DNA from: CAVQJU01 sp963755195
GTDB taxonomy: Bacteria; Acidobacteriota; Vicinamibacteria; Vicinamibacterales; CAVVIG01
Direction of reading: 5' to 3'
NCBI GenBank assembly: GCA_963755195.1
Contig: CAVWIZ010000008.1
Location: forward strand, 310,001 to 374,000
Length of the DNA stretch: 64,000 nt
The translations under genes were made by a program, and so were the position numbers. Below, piece by piece: positions 1 through 7,228 of the stretch. How positions within the stretch are numbered: position 1 is the stretch's first letter; each line of letters begins with the position of its first letter. The notes beneath the pieces were generated by a model. It was not told the origin of the DNA. It searched no databases and was given only the letters and a program-made list of their open reading frames with translations.

Positions 1-620
1 GCGTGCTTCTCAACGTCAGCGCGCGGCCGCGCAACGGCCTCGTGTTCCAGGGTGGTATGAACACCGGAACGCAGCGAACCAACTACTGCGAGGTGCGCGC
101 GGCTTCACCTGAGTTCACCCAGCTCGGGGCGCAGAGCCCGACCAATCCGTGGTGCAACTCGTCCACGGGTTTGGTCACACGCTACACGGGCCTCGCGTCA
201 TACACGCTTCCCAAGATTGACGTCCTCTTCTCCGGCACGTTCCGGAGCGATCAGGGCGCGCCCCTCGCGGCGAACTGGACGATTACCAACACGAACCCGC
301 AGTGGGCCTCGATCATCCAGCAGCTGGGGCGCGCACCCTCCAACAGCGCCACCAGCGTCGTCGTGAACGTCGTCGAGCCCGGGACGCTCTACGGCGACCG
401 CGTCAACGAGTTCGACATCCGCCTCGCGAAGATCCTGAAGTTCGGACGGACGCGGACCAACATCGGATTCGATCTCTACAACATCCTGAACTCGGCGGCC
501 ATTCTGAGCTACAACCAGAACTTCAACCCGGCGCTCACGACGGGCGCCAGCGCGTGGCTGGCCCCGACGGGCGTGCTGCAGCCGCGCTTCTGGAAGTTCA
601 GCGTGCAGGTCGACTTCTAG
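1..620 (+). CDS. TonB-dependent receptor, C-terminal fragment
   Basis: About 205 residues are visible and the frame is open to the left edge, so this is the 3' end of a larger gene. The visible part looks like the last strands of an outer-membrane beta-barrel: alternating aromatic and polar residues, the motif NEFDIRLAKILKFGRTRTN, and an end of FWKFSVQVDF with a terminal aromatic, as expected for BAM-dependent insertion. Acidobacterial Oar/CarboxypepD_reg-type TonB receptors, usually around 1000 aa, end this way. Likely role: uptake of a large or scarce substrate across the outer membrane; the substrate cannot be told. The plug and N-terminal domains lie outside the window. Family assignment rests on the C-terminus only. 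Confidence 0.8.
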   Translation, partial: VLLNVSARPRNGLVFQGGMNTGTQRTNYCEVRAASPEFTQLGAQSPTNPWCNSSTGLVTRYTGLASYTLPKIDVLFSGTFRSDQGAPLAANWTITNTNPQWASIIQQLGRAPSNSATSVVVNVVEPGTLYGDRVNEFDIRLAKILKFGRTRTNIGFDLYNILNSAAILSYNQNFNPALTTGASAWLAPTGVLQPRFWKFSVQVDF

Positions 621-621
621 A

Positions 622-669
622 ATTGGGTAATTGAGTAATCGGGTAATTGGGTAATTGGGTAATCGGGGG
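622..669. repeat. 8-bp word array (ATTGGGTA x6) after the receptor stop
   Basis: Six consecutive 8-bp units (ATTGGGTA and variants) begin two bases after the TAG stop of the receptor gene. This is one of several short-word arrays that start at stop codons in this window. Confidence 0.85.
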
Positions 670-749
670 CGGAAGGCCGAGAGGCTTTCCGCCCTTTGTT
701 CGTACGACTCATTTGCCAACCGCCGTCGGCTGCTTCACAATCCCTTCCC

Positions 750-1553
750 GTGCACGATGCTCTCGATGACCTCAAGGGGAAGTGCGCGCTCATCACCGGG
801 TCTGTGCAGGGCCTCGGTCTCGCCGCCGCCAGGCAATTCGCCGCGGCCGGCTGCCACGTCGTGCTGAATGGCTTCGCGGATGGCGCGGCCGTCGCGTCGA
901 TCCGGGCCGACATCGAACAACGACATGACGTCGGAACGCTCTACTGCGGCGCCGACCTCAGCGTGCCCGGCGACATCGAACAGATGGTCGCCGCGGCCGT
1001 CGATCGGTTCGGCGCCGTGGACATCCTCGTCAACAACGCGGTTGTGCGCCACACGGCGCCCATCGAGGCGTTTGCGGTCGCGCGCTGGGAAGAAGGGATT
1101 GCCGTCAACCTCTCCGCGGCATTTCACACGATCAGGCTCGCGCTCCCGAAGATGAAGGAACGGCGGTGGGGCCGGATCATCAACGTCTCATCAATCTACG
1201 GCCTGCAGGGAGCACCCAACAGGGTGGCGTACGTCACCACGAAAACCGCTCTCCTGGGCATGACCCGGGCGGTCGCGCTCGAGACGCTCGGGCACAACAT
1301 CACGTGCAACGCGGTGTGTCCGGGCACAGCCGAGACGCCGGTCCACGAGGCCGCCATCAGCGAGATGATGTCCGCCGGCGCGCTGGCCCGGGCCGACGCC
1401 GAGCGGCAGTTCCTGGCCGGCAAGCAACCGACTGGACGCTTCATCGCCGCCGCCGACGTGGCCGCGTTGATGGTGTTTCTGTGCGGCCCTTCGAGCGGCA
1501 ACATCACCGGCGCTGCCCTGCCAATCGACGGCGGGTGGTCTATCAAGGGCTAA
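750..1553 (+). CDS. SDR oxidoreductase, 3-hydroxybutyrate dehydrogenase-like
   Basis: A 267-aa classical short-chain dehydrogenase. The Rossmann motif TGSVQGLG lies near residue 15, NNA near residue 95, the active-site serine in NVSSIYG, the catalytic YVTTK (YxxxK), and CNAVCPG follows. The stretches VLNGF and IIVNLSAAFHTIRLALP-like spacing, NLSAAFHTIRLALP itself, and CNAVCPG resemble D-3-hydroxybutyrate dehydrogenase, which interconverts 3-hydroxybutyrate and acetoacetate with NAD. The CoA-transferase genes at 18.1-19.5 kb would fit the same ketone-body or PHB route but are far away. GTG at 750 is chosen because residues upstream are not SDR-like and a CACAAT hexamer at 736-741 lies 8 nt before it. 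The TAA stop falls inside a 7-bp repeat unit. Substrate is an inference. Confidence 0.8.
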   Translation: MHDALDDLKGKCALITGSVQGLGLAAARQFAAAGCHVVLNGFADGAAVASIRADIEQRHDVGTLYCGADLSVPGDIEQMVAAAVDRFGAVDILVNNAVVRHTAPIEAFAVARWEEGIAVNLSAAFHTIRLALPKMKERRWGRIINVSSIYGLQGAPNRVAYVTTKTALLGMTRAVALETLGHNITCNAVCPGTAETPVHEAAISEMMSAGALARADAERQFLAGKQPTGRFIAAADVAALMVFLCGPSSGNITGAALPIDGGWSIKG

Positions 1554-1599
1554 GGGCTCAGGGCTCAGGGCTGCGGGCTGCGGGCTGCGGGCTGCAGCC
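1547..1599. repeat. 7-bp word array (GGGCTCA/GGGCTGC x7) containing a stop codon
   Basis: Seven 7-bp units run GGGCTAA, GGGCTCA x2, GGGCTGC x4. The first unit holds the TAA stop of the SDR gene. The array fills most of the gap to the convergent MBL gene. Confidence 0.85.
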
Positions 1600-1607
1600 A
1601 CATCCGG

Positions 1608-2405
1608 CTACTTCTTGGGATCGAGATCAAGGCGCACCACCAGGTTCGCGAGTCCCGGCGCCGCGGGCGGGTACCTCTCGAGCACATCCGGATCGTGTCC
1701 GGGAATGATGTGGTCGGTGGAATCGGCGAGCTTCTTGAGCGTCGCGTACCCTTCGAGCACGTCCCCGACGTTGTACGTGACCGGGAACACGCGGCCTTCG
1801 TTGATGTGCGCGTAGAGATGCGTCGCATCGGAGGCGAGCACGACATGCCCGCGCCGCGTCCGCACGCGCACGCACTGCAGGCCCTTCGAATGGCCGCCGA
1901 TCTTGTGCACGGTGATGCCGGGCGCGATCTGCTCGGTACCGTCGTGAAAGACGACTCGCCCCGCAAACACCTTGCGCACCATCGCCACCACGTCGTCGGC
2001 TTCGAAGGGAATGCGCATGAGCGGGTGACACATGTCGCGTCCCGTCGAGTACGCGATCTCGGTATCCTGCAGATGGAAACGCGCGCGCGGAAACACGTCG
2101 TGGTTTCCGCAGTGATCGTAGTGCAGGTGCGTCACGATGACGTCCTCCACGGTATTGGCCTCGATGCCGATTGACTTCAGGCCCTCCGCGATGGGCTTGA
2201 TCATCACCCGGCCACGCTTGCGCGCCATCGCATCGTCGAACCCGGTATCGACGATGAAACTCCCGTGCGGACCGACGATGGCCCACACGAAGTAGGCGAG
2301 CGGCTGGAGGATGTCGTGGGGGTCGCCGAACAGGAAGTTTTCAGGCGACTGCCTGGCATGGTGCGCGTAGCGCACGGCGTAAATCTCGTGGACGTCGTCA
2401 ACCAT
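1608..2405 (-). CDS. MBL-fold hydrolase, N-acyl-homoserine-lactonase-like
   Basis: A 265-aa metallo-beta-lactamase-fold protein. It has the zinc motif HLHYDH in THLHYDHCGN, a later histidine in GGHSKG, an aspartate in LASDATH and a C-terminal PGHDPD. An N-terminal ALAYF-like region followed by VDTGFD is typical of the AttM/AiiA lactonase branch. Family members open lactone rings, including quorum-sensing N-acyl-homoserine lactones, but many genomic members have unknown substrates. ATG at 2405 is preferred over one 21 nt upstream because an AGAGGG Shine-Dalgarno lies 5 nt before it. No signal peptide, so cytoplasmic. It is in the same orientation as the MaoC gene upstream. Confidence 0.78.
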   Translation of the reverse strand: MVDDVHEIYAVRYAHHARQSPENFLFGDPHDILQPLAYFVWAIVGPHGSFIVDTGFDDAMARKRGRVMIKPIAEGLKSIGIEANTVEDVIVTHLHYDHCGNHDVFPRARFHLQDTEIAYSTGRDMCHPLMRIPFEADDVVAMVRKVFAGRVVFHDGTEQIAPGITVHKIGGHSKGLQCVRVRTRRGHVVLASDATHLYAHINEGRVFPVTYNVGDVLEGYATLKKLADSTDHIIPGHDPDVLERYPPAAPGLANLVVRLDLDPKK

Positions 2406-2411
2406 GGCGAC

Positions 2412-2475
2412 CCTCTGAAAGCTCACAGCTCAAAGTGGAAAGTGCAAAGTAAGTGCAAAGTAGAGTGCAGAGTCT
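2412..2475. repeat. AAAGTGC-type word repeats
   Basis: Irregular copies of AAAGTGC/AAAGTAAG/AGAGTGC lie between the MBL start and the MaoC stop. They resemble the other word arrays but are less regular. Confidence 0.6.
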
Positions 2476-2493
2476 AGAGGCTCAACCCTGGAC

Positions 2494-2976
2494 TCATCGG
2501 TACTTCGGTACGTGCCCGCGCTTGTACACCATCACCGTTCGCTTGAATTCGATCACCGCGGTGCCGTCCTGATTGAAGCCGGTCGTCTTGAAGCGGACAA
2601 TGCCGACGTTCTGCCGCGACTTCGATTCGCGTTTGTCGAGCACCTCACTCTGCGAGTAGATCGTATCGCCCTCGAAAACCGGGTGTGGCAGCCGGACTTC
2701 GTCCCAGCCGAGGTTGGCCATCGCGTTCTGCGAGATGTCCGCCACCGACTGTCCCGTGACCAGGGCCAGCGTGAAGGTCGAGTCAACCAGCGGGCGGCCA
2801 AACTCGGTCTTTGCCGCGTACGCCGCATCGAAATGAATCGGATTCGTGTTCTGCGTCAGGAGGGTGAACCAGACGTTGTCGGCCGAGAGCACCGTGCGCC
2901 CGAGCGCGTGCGGATAAGTGTCGCCGACCTCGAAGTCCTCGTAAACCCGTCCCGTCCAACCTTCTTTGATTGCCAC
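2494..2976 (-). CDS. MaoC-family acyl dehydratase
   Basis: A 160-aa single hot-dog domain of the MaoC type. It opens with GRVYEDFEVGD, a common start in bacterial MaoC hydratases, and carries the hydratase signature TNPIHFDAAYA with the catalytic Asn and His, then GRPLVDSTFTLALVTG. Relatives hydrate 2-enoyl-CoA or mesaconyl-CoA-type substrates. The exact acyl-CoA cannot be read from sequence. The gene lies in a minus-strand run with transporters and hydrolases, which suggests small-molecule catabolism (inference). Its 3' side abuts a word-repeat region and its 5' side a palindromic repeat element. Confidence 0.82.
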   Translation of the reverse strand: MAIKEGWTGRVYEDFEVGDTYPHALGRTVLSADNVWFTLLTQNTNPIHFDAAYAAKTEFGRPLVDSTFTLALVTGQSVADISQNAMANLGWDEVRLPHPVFEGDTIYSQSEVLDKRESKSRQNVGIVRFKTTGFNQDGTAVIEFKRTVMVYKRGHVPKYR

Positions 2977-3022
2977 CTGTGAGCCTCTTGTCTGAGTAGG
3001 GTCAATACTTCGCTATATCCTT

Positions 3023-3107
3023 AACCACGAAGACACGAAGAACACGAAGGACGCACGAAGAATCCTGGTACAAAGACTTCTTTCGTGCCTTCGTGCCTCC
3101 GTGGTTT
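3023..3107. repeat. Hairpin repeat element, ACGAAG words
   Basis: The left arm repeats the word (A)CACGAAG four to five times from AACCACGAAG; the right arm carries the complement and ends CCTCCGTGGTTT. The arms form an imperfect inverted repeat of about 30 nt each. Architecture matches the element at 7052-7203. No coding potential. Confidence 0.8.
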
Positions 3108-3177
3108 GCTGTCTTCGCTCATTGGCAACGTCGCCTCTGAAACCAGACTGTGTAGAGCGATCACCTTCTCACGAGAC

Positions 3178-4440
3178 CTAGTGCAGCGCTCGTCCGCGCG
3201 TTTCCGGGATCCAGAACCACGTCAGGGCGCCGAGCACGAGCGCGGCCGATGTCGTGGCGAACGCGGCGCCAAACCCATTCCGCTGCGCCAGCGACGCGAT
3301 GAGCAGCGGGGCCAGCGCGCTGCCGATGCGGCCGATGTTGAACGTAAAGCCCGTGGCCGCGGCGCGAACTGAGGTCGGGTAGAGCTCGGCAATGATGGCG
3401 CCGAAGCCGCTGAAGTAGCCGGTGCTGAAGAACGCCACGACCGGCCCCAGCGCGAGCAGCATGAAGGTCGAGCGGGCCTGGCCGTAAACGAACACGAGGA
3501 TCGCCGACGCGAGCAGGTACGAAACAAAACTGCGGCGCCTGCCGAACCGATCGCTGACGTAGCCGTACAGCACGTACCCCCACCATCCGCCGGCGTTCAT
3601 CGTCACGAGCAGGGCCGCGACGACATTGGTGCTCAAACCCACGCCTTTCTGATCGATCGGCAATGACAGATACGCCGGCACCCAGAAGTTGAACGCCCAG
3701 TACGCGTAGAGCGTGCAGAAACTCAGCACGATCATCGCGGCCGTGACACGGCGGTACGGTTCGGTGAAGATCACGGCGAGCGAACCGGCATGCGCGACTC
3801 CGCGCCCGTGCGAGTCCTTCCAGATCTGCGGTTCGTCAACGTTTCGGTACATCCAGATCGTGCAGAGCGCCGGCAGCACGCCGATCAGAAACATCGGGCG
3901 CCATCCGTATCGAGGCAGGATGATCGCCGAAACGACCGCGGCGGAGCCGTAGCCGACGGCCCATGCGCTCTGCATGACGCCCACGGCTTTGCCGCGATGG
4001 CGATCGGGCCAACTCTCGGACACGAGCGCCGCCCCCGTGGTCCACGCGCCCCCCATGCCGAGGCCCAGCAGGAACCGGAAAATCGCCAGTTGCCAGACGG
4101 TTTGGGCCAGCCCGCACGCCGCCGTGAACACCGAGTACGTCAGCACGCTGCCGATGATGCCCACCCGACGGCCTCGCCGATCGGCGAGCGTGCCGAACAG
4201 AACGCCACCGACGGCCGAGGCCCCTAGCGTCAGCGATCCGAGCATGCCGCCCGCGGTCTTCGAGATGCCGAACTCGCCCAGCACGGCCGTCAGCACCATC
4301 GAATAGATCATGATGTCGAAGCCGTCGAACATCCACCCGACCGAGGCCGCCAGCAGGGCGCGGCGCGCCGGCGCCGGCGCGGCGCGAAGCCAGCCGAGGG
4401 GCCGCGATTCCAACGGAAGAGCGATCGTGTCGCTGGCCAT
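3178..4440 (-). CDS. MFS transporter, metabolite:H+ symporter type
   Basis: A 420-aa major facilitator with 12 predicted membrane segments. TM1 has GWMFDGFDIMIYSM, where the acidic pair is typical of the aromatic-acid and metabolite:H+ symporter groups. The loop 2-3 signature is ADRRGRRVG, and a second copy, SDRFGRRRS, follows TM8. ATG at 4440 (MASDTIALPL) is chosen because it leaves a 16-nt gap to the upstream MFS gene; a further-upstream start would overlap it by 47 nt and add a hydrophilic tail. Together with the second MFS gene, the hydrolase and the SCP2-like gene it forms an apparent four-gene operon. Substrate unknown; organic or aromatic acid uptake is a guess. Confidence 0.82.
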   Translation of the reverse strand: MASDTIALPLESRPLGWLRAAPAPARRALLAASVGWMFDGFDIMIYSMVLTAVLGEFGISKTAGGMLGSLTLGASAVGGVLFGTLADRRGRRVGIIGSVLTYSVFTAACGLAQTVWQLAIFRFLLGLGMGGAWTTGAALVSESWPDRHRGKAVGVMQSAWAVGYGSAAVVSAIILPRYGWRPMFLIGVLPALCTIWMYRNVDEPQIWKDSHGRGVAHAGSLAVIFTEPYRRVTAAMIVLSFCTLYAYWAFNFWVPAYLSLPIDQKGVGLSTNVVAALLVTMNAGGWWGYVLYGYVSDRFGRRRSFVSYLLASAILVFVYGQARSTFMLLALGPVVAFFSTGYFSGFGAIIAELYPTSVRAAATGFTFNIGRIGSALAPLLIASLAQRNGFGAAFATTSAALVLGALTWFWIPETRGRALH

Positions 4441-4456
4441 CGCGTTCTGTCGAATG

Positions 4457-5758
4457 TCAGTGGGCGTCGACCGTGAACTGTCGCCCTCGCGTCTCCGGGC
4501 CAAGCCACATCAGGCTGGCCGAGAACAGCAACGCCACCGCGATGGCGATGGTCATGGCCGTCGCGAGAGCCATCCCACGGTCCTGCATGAAACCGATGAG
4601 GTAGGGCATCGCCGAACCGATGCCCGCGGCCGCGTGGTAACAAAAGCCGGGTCCGACGCCGCGCACCGATGTGGGAAATCGTTCCGCCACGTACGCCGGC
4701 GCCATGCCCCAAATGCCTGATCCGAACGCGCCCATGGTCAGCGCGCCAAAGGCGAGGGCAACCGGCCCCCCCGCGTGAAGGTACAGAGGAATCGAGGCCA
4801 CGCCGAGAAGCGCCGTGATCGTGACCGCGCCGCGGCGTCCAAGCGCTCCTTCGGACAGGCGACCCCAGAAGGTGGTGCCGCCAATCGCGCCCAGATTGAA
4901 CGCGACGAGGTAAGGCAGGGTGCTTCGGCCGCTTTCACGCAAGAACGTTGGATACCAGAAGGCAATCGAGTAGAACGCGCACATGAACGCGCCGATCACG
5001 GCGGTCGTCTGGATGGTGGTGACGATCAGGTCCGGCTCGAAGATTCGCACCAGCGATATTTTCGCTTCGAGCTTGCCCGCGGCCGTTTTCAGGTGACGCT
5101 GACGCTCGAGCCAGATCGGGCTTTCGGAAACCGTGGAGCGAATCCACAGCGTGAAGAACGCCGGAATGATGCCAATCCAGAACATCACGCGCCAGCCGAT
5201 GTCGGGCCTCTCGCTGAAGAGGGGATAGATGAACTGAAAGGCCGCGGCCGCGAGGAGATAGCCCCAGTACCACCCGCCCAGGAGCATTCCAGAGACGAGC
5301 CCGCGCAAACGCGCGGGCCAATGCTCGAGGACGAGCGTCATGCCCGCCGCCCACTCGCCCCCCATGCCGATGCCGAAGAGCGCGCGGAACCCGAAGAGCA
5401 TCGCGTACGACGTCGAAAAGCCGCTCAGAAACGCAAACAGCGAGAACCACAGAATCGACAGCATCATCGGGAGCTTGCGGCCCCACCGGTCTGCCGCGGT
5501 GCCGGCGACAACTCCGCCAACCAGGCGCATCAGGAGCGTCACCGTGGCGAGCAGCCCCGCCAGCCCCCGATCGACCGTAAAGCTCCTGGAGATGTCGATG
5601 ACGATGAAGGACAGGATGTTGAAGTCGAAGGCGTCGACGACCCAGCCGAGGAACGTGGCCACGAAGGCGCGCCACTGCTCAGAGCTGACCTGGCGGTACC
5701 AGGGCCCTTCGCCGACGAGCGCGTCGGCTCCGACGCCGGCCTTCGAGGAGGCGTTCAT
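4457..5758 (-). CDS. MFS transporter, sialate/aromatic-acid-like
   Basis: A 433-aa 12-TM major facilitator. TM1 reads LGWVVDAFDFNILSF, the loop 2-3 motif is ADRWGRKLPM and TM4-5 has GMGGEWAAGM, a pattern typical of sialic-acid and aromatic-acid symporters of the MHS/AAHS branch. It lies 6 nt downstream of the alpha/beta-hydrolase stop and 16 nt upstream of the other MFS gene, so the four genes are probably cotranscribed. Two paralogous carriers in one operon could handle two substrates, or uptake and export. About 30 hydrophilic residues precede TM1. Substrate unknown. Confidence 0.82.
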   Translation of the reverse strand: MNASSKAGVGADALVGEGPWYRQVSSEQWRAFVATFLGWVVDAFDFNILSFIVIDISRSFTVDRGLAGLLATVTLLMRLVGGVVAGTAADRWGRKLPMMLSILWFSLFAFLSGFSTSYAMLFGFRALFGIGMGGEWAAGMTLVLEHWPARLRGLVSGMLLGGWYWGYLLAAAAFQFIYPLFSERPDIGWRVMFWIGIIPAFFTLWIRSTVSESPIWLERQRHLKTAAGKLEAKISLVRIFEPDLIVTTIQTTAVIGAFMCAFYSIAFWYPTFLRESGRSTLPYLVAFNLGAIGGTTFWGRLSEGALGRRGAVTITALLGVASIPLYLHAGGPVALAFGALTMGAFGSGIWGMAPAYVAERFPTSVRGVGPGFCYHAAAGIGSAMPYLIGFMQDRGMALATAMTIAIAVALLFSASLMWLGPETRGRQFTVDAH

Positions 5759-5764
5759 CGTGAC

Positions 5765-6604
5765 TCAGCTTGCCATGAACTCGAGTTCGGGAAGCAGAAA
5801 CCGGCGAAACACGGGATAGTTTTCGATCATCGGGAAATGGCCCATGTCTTCCATGATGACGAGGCGCGATCCCGGGATCGACTTCGCCACCTCGCGCGTC
5901 ATGTCCGGCGTGCAGGAGTAGTCGTACGCGCCCGTCAGCAGCGACACGCGGCAGATCGTGGTGTCGATCCGCGCGAGATATTCGCGTCCGTCCCAGTCGA
6001 GGCTGTAGTAATGCACGTCGCCGGCATACACGCCGGGGCCGGACTGGCTGTAGTACCACCAGTTTTCCCTCGCGTTGCTCTCGGGACTCATCGGCGCGCA
6101 CAGGCCGTACGTGTAGCTCGCCACGAGCTCTCCGCCATGAATGGCGGGATGATGCAGGTACTGGTTGAACCGTCCCGGCGCATACGCCGAGCTTTCGAGC
6201 CCGACAATGCCCCGCAGCTCCTTCTGGTACTCCGCGGCCAGCTTGAGCACGATCGCGCCGCCCATCGAACATCCCAGCACCACCGGACGCGTCAGCTCGA
6301 GCGCCGACCACACGGCCCGGACGAAGCCGAGGTATCCGTCCGTCGTCAGCAAGTACTTCCGCAGCCACCAGCCGTCGGGAGGATTCGATCGGCCGTGATA
6401 GGGCATGTCGAAGGCGATCACGCGGTAGCGGCTCGTCACCGACGCGTCGTTGAGCAGATGCCGATATTGACGGCTGTCGGCGCCGGCCGTGTGCAGGCAC
6501 AGCAGGGGGAGTCCTTCGCCCGCCTCCTCGAAATAGACCCGATAGCTGCTGCCGGCCACATCGACGCTGATGTACCGGCCAATGATGGGTTCGGTTTGTA
6601 CCAC
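5765..6604 (-). CDS. Alpha/beta-fold hydrolase
   Basis: A 279-aa alpha/beta hydrolase. The nucleophile elbow is GCSMGG near residue 130, the acid is probably the Asp of GAYDYSC, and the histidine is in DMGHFPMIENYP. An oxyanion-type LCLHTAG comes after beta3. The arrangement matches C-C-bond or ester hydrolases used in degradative pathways. No signal peptide. The stop of the SCP2-like gene lies 1 nt upstream, so translation is probably coupled, and the MFS gene follows after 6 nt. Its position between a carrier and a small lipid-binding-like protein suggests hydrolysis of an imported ester or ring-cleavage product (inference). Confidence 0.8.
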   Translation of the reverse strand: MVQTEPIIGRYISVDVAGSSYRVYFEEAGEGLPLLCLHTAGADSRQYRHLLNDASVTSRYRVIAFDMPYHGRSNPPDGWWLRKYLLTTDGYLGFVRAVWSALELTRPVVLGCSMGGAIVLKLAAEYQKELRGIVGLESSAYAPGRFNQYLHHPAIHGGELVASYTYGLCAPMSPESNARENWWYYSQSGPGVYAGDVHYYSLDWDGREYLARIDTTICRVSLLTGAYDYSCTPDMTREVAKSIPGSRLVIMEDMGHFPMIENYPVFRRFLLPELEFMAS

Positions 6605-6605
6605 G

Positions 6606-6992
6606 CTAGGGCCCGAGGGTCCGCATGACGTTCATCGCTCGATGCAGGGCGCGCGCGTGCTGCATGGCGACGAGCGTGTCGCCTTCGAGCACGAATCCCG
6701 GTACGCGCATCAGCATCGCGAAGAAATCGTGGTACAGCGGTTCAGGGTCGGGGCTGAGAAACTTCGCCCAGATGTCCGGGCTGGCGCGAAAGCCGAACGC
6801 GCAGCGCACATCCAGTCGCGGCGACGCGACAGCCTCGACGATGGCCCCGCGCTCGAACCGCAGGATGCATCGCCGGTCGCCGCAGGTCAGCGAGAAGGCG
6901 GTCGTCAGCCAGTCGCCAATCACGCGCATTTCCGGATCGGCGTTCAGCCGCTCTTCGAAACGCTTCAGCCAGCTTTCCGAAAAAGCCGTCAT
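6606..6992 (-). CDS. Small SCP2-like protein
   Basis: A 128-aa cytoplasmic protein. The C-terminal half resembles a sterol-carrier-protein-2-like fold: a strand ILRFERGAIVEAV, a conserved Trp in ASPDIWAKFL, then a helical end FFAMLMRVPGFVLEGD. Such domains bind acyl-CoA or hydrophobic ligands. First gene of the apparent four-gene minus-strand operon with the hydrolase and two MFS carriers. A ligand-handling accessory role is inference. Family assignment is by eye only. Confidence 0.5.
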   Translation of the reverse strand: MTAFSESWLKRFEERLNADPEMRVIGDWLTTAFSLTCGDRRCILRFERGAIVEAVASPRLDVRCAFGFRASPDIWAKFLSPDPEPLYHDFFAMLMRVPGFVLEGDTLVAMQHARALHRAMNVMRTLGP

Positions 6993-7051
6993 GTGGAGGG
7001 CTAATACTTGCCGAACGGCTCGAAGGGTGTCAATTCCTGGTGACGGACGTT

Positions 7052-7203
7052 GGCCACAGAGGCACAGAGAGCACAGAGAGCACAGAGAAAGAGACGATCA
7101 ACGCAGAGCTCGCCGAGCGCGCAGAGATTGGACGCGATTCGACTGGCGTCGCGAAGCGACGAACGTGGCCGCTGTGTTCTCTGTGCCTCTATGCCTCTGT
7201 GGC
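7052..7203. repeat. Hairpin repeat element, CACAGAG words
   Basis: The left arm (7052-7087) iterates CACAGAG/GCACAGAG; the right arm (about 7172-7203) is its complement and ends TGCCTCTGTGGC. The 80-nt centre has no repeats. It sits between divergent genes, upstream of the M49-like gene. Open frames through it give only Thr/Glu/Arg-rich nonsense. Confidence 0.82.
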
Positions 7204-7215
7204 AACGTTTCGTGA

Positions 7216-7221
7216 CAGAAT
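7216..7221 (+). promoter_or_regulatory. Candidate -10 box for the M49-like gene (leaderless)
   Basis: CAGAAT lies 7 nt before the ATG at 7229, so transcription would start at or next to the start codon. No Shine-Dalgarno is visible. Confidence 0.4.
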
Positions 7222-7228
7222 TGCCCGC

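Noticed and set aside
1608..2405. Naming the MBL gene as a quorum-quenching lactonase
   Set aside because: The zinc motifs only show the superfamily; lactone substrate cannot be proven from sequence.
4775..6628. A 617-aa plus-strand open frame opposite the MFS and hydrolase genes
   Set aside because: Arg/Glu/His-rich composition, no family motif, and the opposite strand carries clear genes. High GC produces such shadows.
7040..7228. N-terminal extension of the M49-like protein through the CACAGAG element
   Set aside because: The extension reads Thr/Glu/Ser nonsense across a hairpin element; the signal peptide begins at 7229.
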